NCBI RefSeq assembly: GCF_033100095.1
Contig: NZ_CP136921.1
Coordinates: 1,892,501-1,956,500 of the forward strand
DNA: 64,000 nt
From: Diaphorobacter limosus
GTDB taxonomy: Bacteria; Pseudomonadota; Gammaproteobacteria; Burkholderiales; Burkholderiaceae_C
Direction of reading: 5' to 3'
Below are positions 40,861-49,027 of this stretch, in pieces. The stretch's first letter is position 1; every line of letters begins with the position of its first letter. The notes below the pieces were generated by a model, which made no database searches, was not told the DNA's origin, and saw nothing but the letters and a program-made list of their open reading frames with translations. Both the position numbers and the translations under genes were made by a program.

Positions 40861-41658
40861 TCAGTACTTGAATAAAACCACCTGCGGACTCACCAGCTCT
40901 TCTTCCAGCAGCTTGAGCACGGCCGCTTTGTGCTGGGCCGTCATCTTGGAGGCATGGCTCGCCACGCTGATGGCTGCAACATGGTTGGCTTGCACACAGA
41001 TGGCGACACCAACGCCGATCGCACCTGTCGTAAGCAGGTTCACGGTCTCGGAGCGGCGCAGTCTCCGCGTATGCACCACCATCTGCCGCAAGCGCTCCTC
41101 TGAGATTCCTGCCGCCTCGTAGTCAAGACTGCGGCGTTGGTATATCTGCTCGAGTTCTTTGTCGCGCAGGGTGGCGGCAAGCGCCAGGCTGGCCGTGCCC
41201 TGCCCCAACAGGCGGATCTGGCCCGTCATCAGACTATGTGCGTGCAATGGGTGGTCGCCTACTTCCACATGCAGGCAATGCGCAAAATCGCCGATGCGGA
41301 CGATGAGAAATACCGAATCTCCAGTGCGACTGGCTATACGTTTCATCGCCGGGCGGCACGCCTCGAAGATGGGTGGTTTTGTCATGGCCGCCATGCCGGT
41401 GAACATGGCCTCCACACCTAGCCGATAGCGGCCGCTGTGTTCATCCCTCGCGGCAAACCCTGACTCGGTCAACACCATCAGCAGCCGCCTTGCTGTCGTT
41501 CTATTGAGACCGGACAGCTGCGCCAATTCATTGATGGCCAAGCCTTGGACGTGGTGGCAGGCAATCAAGCGCAAGACAGCAACCAGGCGCGCGGGGCTTT
41601 GCGCTCCGGGAAAACCTGAGTTCATATCGTGAACAAGCTGCCCGTCTACCTTTGTCAT
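40861..41658 (-). CDS. IclR-family transcriptional regulator
   Basis: This 265-residue regulator has an N-terminal winged helix-turn-helix (LVAVLRLIACHHVQGLAINELAQLSGLNRTTARRLLMVL, read in part) and a C-terminal IclR effector domain (GDSVFLIVRIGDFAHCLHVEV...VNLLTTGAIGVGVAICVQ). I chose the ATG at 41658 (MTKVD, GGGAG 7 bp upstream). An earlier start at 41697 would lie inside a tandem repeat that looks like the operator. It is divergent from the catabolic operon it probably controls. The ligand is unknown. Confidence 0.9.
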   Translation of the reverse strand: MTKVDGQLVHDMNSGFPGAQSPARLVAVLRLIACHHVQGLAINELAQLSGLNRTTARRLLMVLTESGFAARDEHSGRYRLGVEAMFTGMAAMTKPPIFEACRPAMKRIASRTGDSVFLIVRIGDFAHCLHVEVGDHPLHAHSLMTGQIRLLGQGTASLALAATLRDKELEQIYQRRSLDYEAAGISEERLRQMVVHTRRLRRSETVNLLTTGAIGVGVAICVQANHVAAISVASHASKMTAQHKAAVLKLLEEELVSPQVVLFKY

Positions 41659-41667
41659 CCCAGCGCT

Positions 41668-41706
41668 CCCGGCCCATAGTGCATTGTCCCGGCCCATAGT
41701 GCATTG
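41668..41706. promoter_or_regulatory. Tandem 19-bp direct repeat (period 20) between IclR gene and cyclase gene
   Basis: CCCGGCCCATAGTGCATTG occurs twice without mismatch (41668-41686 and 41688-41706), with period 20 bp, about two helical turns. It lies between the divergent regulator (start 41658) and operon (start 41777). That makes it a good candidate operator for the IclR protein. Direct repeats of this length are otherwise absent from intergenic DNA nearby. Confidence 0.6.
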
Positions 41707-41776
41707 GTCAGCCCCGTTGTCCCCGGGGCGTCAATACAGCTTCAGAAAACATGGCACCCGTCAGCAGGAGTATGAG

Positions 41777-42859
41777 ATGAGCACTTACCGGCCCGTACAC
41801 ACCCCCCACATACCACCCGTCGTTGACGATGGGAAAGCGCCCCGCTGGACACGGCGCCCCCCGCAGTCGAACTGGGGAGACTTTGGCCCGGAAGATCAAT
41901 ATGGCCGCCTGAACTACCTGGACGCGGAAAAGGTGAAGCAAGCCGCGCAAGAAATCCAGACCGGGCAGCGTTTCTGTCTGAGCCTACCGTTGAACCTGCC
42001 CGGCGGCAATGCCCTCAATCCACGCCGCCACCCCCCCGTCATCAAGCCCTCCATGCGCCCGCTGGGCCCCGGAATGAATTTTGCGTTGTCACAAGAAAAC
42101 CCAAACTACACCGACGTGGTAAGTGACGACTACGCACAAATTTACCTGCAGTACTCGACCCAATGGGATGCTCTGTCGCATGTCGGCAGCCATTTCGATA
42201 TCAATAGCGACGGCATCGACGAACTGGTCTATTACAACGGCTTTCAGGCGGGCATCGACATTCTGGCGCCCAAGGACTTGCCCGGCATGGATGGCCAGTC
42301 ACGTGCCAAGGCGCTGGGCGTGGAGCGCCTGGCCGAGCAGGCCATCCAGGGCCGCGGGGTATTGGTCAATCTGCGCAAGCATTTTGGTGATGGTCACACC
42401 CTGGTCACCGGCAAGATGCTCAAGCAGGTACTGGAGCGTGACGGCATTGAGATCAGTAAGGGTGACATCGTGGCGCTGTACACCGGCTTTTCCGAGCTGC
42501 TCATAGCCTGCAACGGGCAGCCCCGCGCCGACATGGCCGAGACTGTCTGCGCGGTACTCGACGGCCGCGACCCGGAGCTGCAGCAATGGATCATCGACAG
42601 CCACATCGCTTGCCTGGTGGCAGACAACTATGGCATCGAAGCCGTTCCCGGCCGCCCCATGGACGGTTCCTGCGCCTTCCTGCCTCTGCATGAACTGTGC
42701 CTGTTCAAGCTGGGCATGCCGTTTGGGGAGTTGTGGTACCTACACGAGCTGGCGCGATGGCTTGAAAATAAAGGGCGCTACCGTTTCATGCTTACCGCTC
42801 CCGCCTTGCGCTTGCCCGGCGCGGTGGGATCTCCAGTGACGCCGGTCGCCACGGTATGA
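41777..42859 (+). CDS. Cyclase-family (PF04199-type) metal-dependent hydrolase
   Basis: This 360-residue protein belongs to the family of kynurenine formamidase and isatin hydrolase. The metal-binding signature appears as WDALSHVGSHFDINSDG (HxGxHxD). Long-form members of this size act on amides, lactones or cyclic imides, but substrate cannot be read here. AGGAG precedes the ATG at 7 bp. It is the first gene of the island operon and overlaps the acyl-CoA synthetase start by 4 bp. It may open a ring or lactone to give an acid for CoA ligation (inference). Confidence 0.88.
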   Translation: MSTYRPVHTPHIPPVVDDGKAPRWTRRPPQSNWGDFGPEDQYGRLNYLDAEKVKQAAQEIQTGQRFCLSLPLNLPGGNALNPRRHPPVIKPSMRPLGPGMNFALSQENPNYTDVVSDDYAQIYLQYSTQWDALSHVGSHFDINSDGIDELVYYNGFQAGIDILAPKDLPGMDGQSRAKALGVERLAEQAIQGRGVLVNLRKHFGDGHTLVTGKMLKQVLERDGIEISKGDIVALYTGFSELLIACNGQPRADMAETVCAVLDGRDPELQQWIIDSHIACLVADNYGIEAVPGRPMDGSCAFLPLHELCLFKLGMPFGELWYLHELARWLENKGRYRFMLTAPALRLPGAVGSPVTPVATV

Positions 42860-44586
42860 GGATGGCATCCATGACCAAGAGCGCAGCAACAACCCCCATG
42901 GCTACGCGCCCCGCCACCCTGAGCGGCATGCTGGCCTCGGCCCCCGGCGATGCGATTGCACTGACCTTTGAAGGTCAAACGCTTACCTACGACGAGTTGC
43001 GCGATCAGGTGGCGCACATGGCCAGTGGCCTGCGCCAACAAGGGTTGCAAGCCGGCGACGTGTTGGGTATCTGGCTGCCCAACACACCACGTTGGCTGAT
43101 CCTGCACCTGGCCTGCGCCTCACTGGGCGTGGCCAGCCTCAGCCTGAATCTCAAACTCGGAGTGAAGGAGCTTGTCAGCTTCATAGACCGCTCCCAATGC
43201 AAAGCCTTGGCGTTTGACCGCGACATCGTGAACGCGCACGCACCAGTCAATGATGCACAAGCTGCGCACAACGCTGCCTTTTTGGCTGGTAACAGCCTGG
43301 CGCAGGTGTGGCAACAACATGCTGGCTCGTTACGCTGGTTGGTTGATGCGACGGTGAACACGGCGGCTGTTAATGCTCCTGGTTGGCCGGCATTGGCCGA
43401 GCAGATTCCCAGTGTCACGCACTGCACGCCCATGTGGGCCGCTTGGACATCCTTGGAGACAACACCCGTTGCTACGGTAGCGGACGATTCGGCAACTCTT
43501 GCACAAAGGCCCTGCATCATCCTGTCATCGTCCGGGACAACCAGCATGCCCAAGCTGATTGTTCACAGCCAGTCCAATGTCGCCCTGCATGCGCAGGATG
43601 CAGCGCCTGCCTTCGGGGCCGATGCCAGTTGCAGCACCTTGCTGGCGTTGCCCATATGCGGCGCCTTTGGCTACACCGCGGCGATGATGACGCTGGCAGC
43701 CGGTGCCACGCTGGTGCTGCATGAAGTCTTCCAGCCCGCGCAGGCAGCGGTCACCCTGCAGCAACTCGCCATCACACACATGTTCGGTACCAACGACATG
43801 GTGGACAAAATGATCGCCCCTCTGACCGCAGGCTGGCAGCCCAAAGCTCTGCGATTTTTCGGCCATGCCAACTTCGTGCCTGGTCTCGATGAGCTGCCCG
43901 CACAAGCCCAGCGCCTGGGCATACCCATGGTGGGTTGCTTTGGTATGAGCGAAATCCTGGCGCTGTTCGCCCACCAGGATCCGGCCGCCCCCCTGGAACG
44001 CCGTGCCCAGGCTGGCGGTATTCCCGTCACAGCCACAGCCCAGGTGCGCGCCCGCCTGGTTGAGACAGGTGAGCTGGCTGCCCCTATGGAGCCGGGGGAG
44101 CTGGAATTTCGCGGACCCTACATGATGCAGGGCTACCTGGGCAACGCCGAGGCCACAGCCAAGGCATTCACTGACGACGGTTTTCTGCGCTCTGGCGATC
44201 TGGGTTATGTCAATGGCGATGGCGGATTCACCCATGTCTCGCGCCTGGGCGATGTGCTGCGCATCGGGGGTTTTTTGGTTGACCCTGCGGAGATTGAAGA
44301 GGCCGTGCTCAGCGCCAGTGGTGCCAATGCCTGCCAAGTGGTTGCAGTAAATGCGGCAGGCAGTTCACGGCCGGTAGCGTTTGTCGTTCTTGATACGGGC
44401 AGTGCCATTGACGAAGACGCCATCAAGACCCAACTGCAGCAACAGATAGCGCGCTACAAGGTGCCGATTCGCATCCTCACCGTAGAGAGCTTTCCCTACA
44501 CCATGGGACCCAACGGCATGAAGGTGAAACGCAATGAGTTGCGGGATCTCGCACAGACACTGCTTGCACAGGAGGCTTCAAAGTGA
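42856..44586 (+). CDS. AMP-forming acyl-CoA synthetase/ligase
   Basis: This 576-residue ANL-superfamily enzyme has adenylation motif CIILSSSGTTSMPKLIVHSQ, then PMVGCFGMSE (A5-like), FLRSGDLGYVNGDGGF (A7), LRIGGFLVDPAEIEEAV (A8) and TMGPNGMKVKRNEL (A10 with the catalytic Lys). It should activate a carboxylic acid as acyl-AMP and then acyl-CoA. Substrate is unknown. The ATG at 42856 overlaps the cyclase stop (ATGA); ATG 42862 is an alternative. The preceding enzyme may supply the acid. Confidence 0.9.
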   Translation: MRMASMTKSAATTPMATRPATLSGMLASAPGDAIALTFEGQTLTYDELRDQVAHMASGLRQQGLQAGDVLGIWLPNTPRWLILHLACASLGVASLSLNLKLGVKELVSFIDRSQCKALAFDRDIVNAHAPVNDAQAAHNAAFLAGNSLAQVWQQHAGSLRWLVDATVNTAAVNAPGWPALAEQIPSVTHCTPMWAAWTSLETTPVATVADDSATLAQRPCIILSSSGTTSMPKLIVHSQSNVALHAQDAAPAFGADASCSTLLALPICGAFGYTAAMMTLAAGATLVLHEVFQPAQAAVTLQQLAITHMFGTNDMVDKMIAPLTAGWQPKALRFFGHANFVPGLDELPAQAQRLGIPMVGCFGMSEILALFAHQDPAAPLERRAQAGGIPVTATAQVRARLVETGELAAPMEPGELEFRGPYMMQGYLGNAEATAKAFTDDGFLRSGDLGYVNGDGGFTHVSRLGDVLRIGGFLVDPAEIEEAVLSASGANACQVVAVNAAGSSRPVAFVVLDTGSAIDEDAIKTQLQQQIARYKVPIRILTVESFPYTMGPNGMKVKRNELRDLAQTLLAQEASK

Positions 44587-44688
44587 AGCCGAGTTGGATC
44601 CTTTGCCAACACCCTGTGTCATGCCCGGCAGCTCTGTGCCTTCAGTGTGCAGACCTATTGGCGCCCCGGATTAGCTGAAAGGCATGGC

Positions 44689-45426
44689 ATGACGACCACC
44701 AACGCCAACCAGCGCATTCTCATCACGGGCGCCAGCCGTGGCATTGGCCGAGCCGCCATGCGCTATCTTGCCCATGCGGGCTACCAGGTCGTAGGCTTGG
44801 CACGCCACGCACCTAGTGATGCCCAGTCAGGCGAGTGCTTTGTGCAGTGCGATCTGGCGGATCTGGAGTCCGCACGTCGGATAGTCGAAAGCCTGGCCCG
44901 GGAGGGAGCTTTCTATGGGCTGGTCAACAACGCTGCCATTGCCCACACCACGAGCATCGCCGACACACGCATAGCCGACATGAACCAGGCCATGACCTTG
45001 AACGTGAATGCAGCACTGGTCTGCCTGCAGGCCTTGATGCCCGGCATGCAGCAGGCGGGCATCGGCCGGGTGGTGAATATCTCTTCACGTGCCGCGTTGG
45101 GCAAACCAAATCGCACGGCATATAGCGCAACCAAGGCAGCCCTGATTGGCATGAGCCGCACCTGGGCACTAGAGCTGGCGCCGCACAACATCACGGTCAA
45201 CGTGATCGCCCCCGGACCAGTAGCTACGGAGCTGTTCAAACAAGCCAGCCCTCCAGACGCTGAGCAAACCCGCGCCCTGCTGGCTGCAGTGCCGCTGCAA
45301 CGTGTATCGGAGCCGGAAGAAATCGCCCATGCCATCGGTTTTTTGCTGCATCCACTCAGTGGATATATGACCGGACAGACCTTGCATATCGACGGTGGCC
45401 TGACCATCAGCACCACCAGGCTGTAA
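44689..45426 (+). CDS. Short-chain dehydrogenase/reductase
   Basis: This 245-residue classical SDR has cofactor motif TGASRGIG, NNAA (VNNAAIAH), the catalytic Ser in VVNISSRAALG, YSATK (Tyr and Lys), and a C-terminal GYMTGQTLHIDGG. The sequence is of the FabG-like type and may act on a 3-hydroxyacyl-CoA or alcohol. The gap of 102 bp from the synthetase gene holds no gene. It is part of the same plus-strand cluster. Confidence 0.9.
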   Translation: MTTTNANQRILITGASRGIGRAAMRYLAHAGYQVVGLARHAPSDAQSGECFVQCDLADLESARRIVESLAREGAFYGLVNNAAIAHTTSIADTRIADMNQAMTLNVNAALVCLQALMPGMQQAGIGRVVNISSRAALGKPNRTAYSATKAALIGMSRTWALELAPHNITVNVIAPGPVATELFKQASPPDAEQTRALLAAVPLQRVSEPEEIAHAIGFLLHPLSGYMTGQTLHIDGGLTISTTRL

Positions 45427-45493
45427 GGCCCGAAAGCGCACCCAATCCTCTCGCGACAGCCATTCATTACAACCCACCAAAGGAGACGACATC

Positions 45494-46699
45494 ATGTTTA
45501 TCAAACACCATTGCGCACTGGCCATTGCAACACTGCTGTGCACGGCCGTACAGGCCCAAGGCAATCAACCCGTGCGCATCGGCCTGATCGTCGATCAGTC
45601 CAGCGTCTACTCCGCCGCGACGGGCAAGGGCAGCATCACCGGTGCCCAGATGGCGATCGAAGAACATGGTGGCAAGGTGCTCGGGCGCCCCATTGAGCTA
45701 CTGAACTTCGATCACCAAAGCAAGGCCGACTCCGCCGCATCGAAAGCCAGGGAGTGGTATGACAACGGCATCGATGCCATCCACGAGGCGAGCGGCTCTG
45801 CCGCGGCACTGGCGGTGCTGACCGTAGCCAAAGAAAAGAACAAGGTGCTGGTGATGAGCGGCCCAGCCAGCGACCGCATCACGGGTGACATGTGCGCACC
45901 CACCGTCGCGCATTGGGCCTACAACTCCTATGCGCTGGCGAACACCGTTGGCAAGGCGGCGGCCGAGCGTTTTGGCAAGAACTGGTTCTTTATTGCCGCC
46001 GATTACTCTGGCGGCCAGGATGTGGTCAAGGCCACGACCCAGGCCATCGCCACCGTCGGCGGCAAGGTCATAGGCGAGGCCAAACACCCGCTGAACGCAT
46101 CCGATTTTTCCTCAGCCGTAGTGCAGGCGCAGTCCACTAAAGCCGACGTCATTGGTTTGGCCAATTTCGGCAATGATCTAGTGAACTCCATCAAGGCAGC
46201 GCGCGAGTTCGGCATCAAACCCGACGGCAAACAAAAACTGGCCAGCCTGCTGATGTACATCACCGATGTGCACTCGCTGGGCCTCAAGACCGCGCAAGGC
46301 ATGCTGCTGTCAGAAGCGTTCTACTGGGACATGAACGATGAGACCAGGGCGTTTGCCAAGAAATTCTTTTCCAAGATGAACGCCATGCCCAACATGAGCC
46401 AGATGGGGGTGTATTCCTCGGTCAAGCATTACCTCAAAGCCATGGAGGCTGCCGGCTCCACTGACTCCAACGCGGTGATGACCAAGATGCAAGAAATGCC
46501 GATCAATGACGTTTTCGTCAAGAACGGAAAACTGCGCTCCGATGGAATGATGGTGCATGACATGTATCTCTTCCAGGTCAAGTCTCCAGCGGAGTCCAAG
46601 TATGCATGGGATTACTACAAGGTTCTGGGCTCGGTACCTGCCGACAAGGCCTTCATTCCATTGAGTGAATCTGCCTGTCCGTTGGTGAAAAAAAACTGA
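45494..46699 (+). CDS. Branched-chain amino acid/aromatic-type ABC substrate-binding protein (orphan)
   Basis: This 401-residue periplasmic binding protein has a Sec signal peptide (HHCALAIATLLCTAVQAQG). The LivK/AmiC-like fold follows: VRIGLIVDQSSVYSAATGKG, GAQMAIEEHGGKVLGRPIEL and ADYSGGQDVV. Such proteins in catabolic clusters often bind aromatic acids or amides. AAGGAG precedes the ATG. No permease or ATPase genes of the Liv type are present in the cluster, so its transporter must be elsewhere or it serves as a sensor. Confidence 0.9.
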   Translation: MFIKHHCALAIATLLCTAVQAQGNQPVRIGLIVDQSSVYSAATGKGSITGAQMAIEEHGGKVLGRPIELLNFDHQSKADSAASKAREWYDNGIDAIHEASGSAAALAVLTVAKEKNKVLVMSGPASDRITGDMCAPTVAHWAYNSYALANTVGKAAAERFGKNWFFIAADYSGGQDVVKATTQAIATVGGKVIGEAKHPLNASDFSSAVVQAQSTKADVIGLANFGNDLVNSIKAAREFGIKPDGKQKLASLLMYITDVHSLGLKTAQGMLLSEAFYWDMNDETRAFAKKFFSKMNAMPNMSQMGVYSSVKHYLKAMEAAGSTDSNAVMTKMQEMPINDVFVKNGKLRSDGMMVHDMYLFQVKSPAESKYAWDYYKVLGSVPADKAFIPLSESACPLVKKN

Positions 46700-46775
46700 C
46701 CCTTCGCAACCTGCCGGCTGGCACCGACAGCGCTTGATGCACCCGTTCCTCCCTGAACACAGGAGACAAACATCC

Positions 46776-47738
46776 ATGCAGCCTTCTAAACTCAAACACA
46801 CAGCCACCCTGGCGTGCATCTCTGCCTTGGCGGTACCGGCTTTCGCGGCCGAGGACTACCCCAAGAGCCCCATCACACTCGTCGTAGGTTACGGTGCCGG
46901 TGGCAGCACAGACGTCTGCAATCGTGTGTTAGCGCTGGACGTTGGCAAGCAGTTGGGCCAGCCTGTGGTGGTTGATAACAAACCAGGAGCTGGCTCCTCC
47001 CTGTCGATCAGCTTCATCATTCGACAGCGACCAGACGGCTACAGCATCGCATCACTATCCACGGGCGCCGTACTCAACCAGGTGCTTTCGCCGAATATCA
47101 AGTACGACGTCACGAAAGACCTCACCCCCATCGCCATGGTCGCCCAATATCAGGTGGGTGTCTTGGTTCGCGCAGATTCACCATATAAAACTATGGCCGA
47201 CCTGATCGGCGCGTCCCAAAGTGCCAAGAAGCAACTGACCTACAGCACGGCAGGTATAGGAACACCGCAACATCTGACAGCAGAGCGGCTCGCGCAAAAG
47301 ATCGCTGCGCAATGGGTGCATGCACCGTATAAGAGCGGCCCGGAAGCGATTACCGCGCTCATACGCGGCGACGTCGATTTCATGGCACAGACCGCTGAAT
47401 GGGTGCCATATGTGCGCGACGGGCGCCTGCGCCTGCTGTCTGTGTTTACCGACGAACGCATCAAGGGCTTTGATGCGCCGACCCTCAAAGAATTGGGTTA
47501 CGACCTTGTTGCTCCCAGCATCCTGGGTATCGCTGGCCCGGCGAAGATGGATGCCGCCATCGTCAAGAAATTGCAAGACGCGTTTCACAAGGCGAGCCAG
47601 ACGGCTGAATTTCAAAGCTGTGCCGACCAGTTCGGCCTGAAGCCCGACTTCAAGGACGCCTCGACCTTTGGAGTCTTCTTGAAAGACACCCTAAGCAGTT
47701 GGACACCACTGCTCAAACAATTTGCCAACAAGGAATGA
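46776..47738 (+). CDS. Bug/TctC-family tripartite tricarboxylate binding protein (orphan)
   Basis: This 320-residue Bug protein has a signal peptide ending AVPAFAA and mature start EDYPKSPITLVVGYGAGGSTDV. The family features VVDNKPGAGSSL, APYKSGPEAITALIRGDVDFM and FDAPTLKELGYDL follow. Bug proteins bind carboxylates such as citrate, dicarboxylates or aromatic acids. They are greatly expanded in beta-proteobacteria, often without tctA/tctB, as here. AGGAGA precedes the ATG at 46776. Confidence 0.92.
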   Translation: MQPSKLKHTATLACISALAVPAFAAEDYPKSPITLVVGYGAGGSTDVCNRVLALDVGKQLGQPVVVDNKPGAGSSLSISFIIRQRPDGYSIASLSTGAVLNQVLSPNIKYDVTKDLTPIAMVAQYQVGVLVRADSPYKTMADLIGASQSAKKQLTYSTAGIGTPQHLTAERLAQKIAAQWVHAPYKSGPEAITALIRGDVDFMAQTAEWVPYVRDGRLRLLSVFTDERIKGFDAPTLKELGYDLVAPSILGIAGPAKMDAAIVKKLQDAFHKASQTAEFQSCADQFGLKPDFKDASTFGVFLKDTLSSWTPLLKQFANKE

Positions 47739-47742
47739 GTCG

Positions 47743-48948
47743 ATGAGCGCTCAACACCCCCACAGCTCAACCTGGCTGGAGTGGCCATTTTTCGACGATA
47801 GTCACCGCCAACTCGCCGTGGAACTGGACACCTGGTGCCAGCAACACTTGCAGCACATTGACGAAGCCAATCTGCACACTGCATGCCGTGATTTGGTCTT
47901 CGCACTCGGACAAGGTGGCTGGCTGCGGTACAGCGTCATTGCGGGCGACAAAGGTCAATTTGGCGGCCAGGCTGCCGAACTAGACTCCCGCAGCCTGTGC
48001 ATCATCCGGGAAACCCTGGCGCGTCACCATGCCCTGGCGGACTTCGCGTTCGCCATGCAAGGGCTGGGCAGTGGATCCATCTCCCTGGCTGGCAATGACG
48101 GGCAAAAGGCAGCCTACCTACCCGCAGTTGCCAAGGGCGCGAAAATCGGCGCCTTCGCGTTGTCTGAACCCGACGCCGGATCGGACGTGGCGGCACTGTC
48201 GTGCAAGGCCGAGGCCGATGGCGACAACTATGTCCTAAATGGCCGCAAGACCTGGGTTTCCAACGGGGGGCTTGCGGATTTTTACTGCGTGTTTGCGCGC
48301 ACCGATGCCAATGCAGGTTCACGCGGCATTTCTGCCTTCATAGTAGAGGCTGACACACCGGGACTTAAGGTAGAGGAAACGATCAACGTCATGTCACCCC
48401 ATCCACTGGCCACGCTTCTATTCGAGAACTGCAGAGTTCCACAGAGTTGCATGCTGGGCGCCCCAAACCAGGGATTCAAGCTGGCCATGCGATCGCTGGA
48501 TATTTTCCGATCCTCGGTCGCAGCCGCAGCCATTGGTTTTGCACGCCAGGCCTTGCAGGAGGGCTTGCAACACGCCACGCAGCGCAAGATGTTTGGCCAG
48601 ACGCTAGCCGACTTCCAACTCACCCAGGCGGCGTTCGGAGACATGGCCACCGCCATAGACCAAAGCGCTTTACTCACCTACCGAGCAGCCTGGGTGCGGG
48701 ATGTGCAAAAGCGTCCCGCCACCGCAGAGACGGCAATGGCCAAGATGGCGGCCACTGAATCTGCTCAACAGGTGATAGACCGCACACTGCAAATGTTCGG
48801 TGGCAAGGGCGTGACAGTAGGCAACCCGCTGGAGCGGCTGTATAGAGACATACGCTCACTGCGGATCTATGAAGGCGCGACGGAAGTGCAAAAGCTCATC
48901 ATCAGCCGGGAGTTGTTGAAAGCCTTTGCACCCCAGCCCAAGGCCTGA
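47743..48948 (+). CDS. Acyl-CoA dehydrogenase
   Basis: This 401-residue flavin enzyme has FALSEPDAGSDVAALSCKAEADGDNYVLNGRKTWVSNGG (read in parts), the middle beta domain, and the C-terminal helical domain with QTLADFQLTQAAFGDMATAI, MFGGKGVTVGNPLERLYRD and IYEGATEVQKLIISREL. It would introduce an alpha-beta double bond in the acyl-CoA made by the cluster's ligase. AAGGA lies 8 bp before the ATG at 47743, which is 4 bp after the tctC-like stop. Confidence 0.93.
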   Translation: MSAQHPHSSTWLEWPFFDDSHRQLAVELDTWCQQHLQHIDEANLHTACRDLVFALGQGGWLRYSVIAGDKGQFGGQAAELDSRSLCIIRETLARHHALADFAFAMQGLGSGSISLAGNDGQKAAYLPAVAKGAKIGAFALSEPDAGSDVAALSCKAEADGDNYVLNGRKTWVSNGGLADFYCVFARTDANAGSRGISAFIVEADTPGLKVEETINVMSPHPLATLLFENCRVPQSCMLGAPNQGFKLAMRSLDIFRSSVAAAAIGFARQALQEGLQHATQRKMFGQTLADFQLTQAAFGDMATAIDQSALLTYRAAWVRDVQKRPATAETAMAKMAATESAQQVIDRTLQMFGGKGVTVGNPLERLYRDIRSLRIYEGATEVQKLIISRELLKAFAPQPKA

Positions 48949-48970
48949 GCTTCGAAGCTACTGCCCAACA

Positions 48971-48999
48971 AAAAACCGGTGCCATGCACCGGTTTTTTT
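48971..48999. terminator. Bidirectional terminator between the island and ftsZ
   Basis: AACCGGTGC-CAT-GCACCGGTT is flanked by A5 and T7 runs, so it works in both directions. It ends both the catabolic cluster (plus strand) and the dcw cluster after ftsZ (minus strand). Confidence 0.92.
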
Positions 49000-49027
49000 G
49001 AGTCTCAGACGCAGGTGCGTCTTGCGG

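Noticed and set aside
41659..41697. Longer start for the IclR regulator at 41697
   Set aside because: It would place the first codons inside the 20-bp tandem repeat; the ATG at 41658 has a good ribosome site and normal family length.
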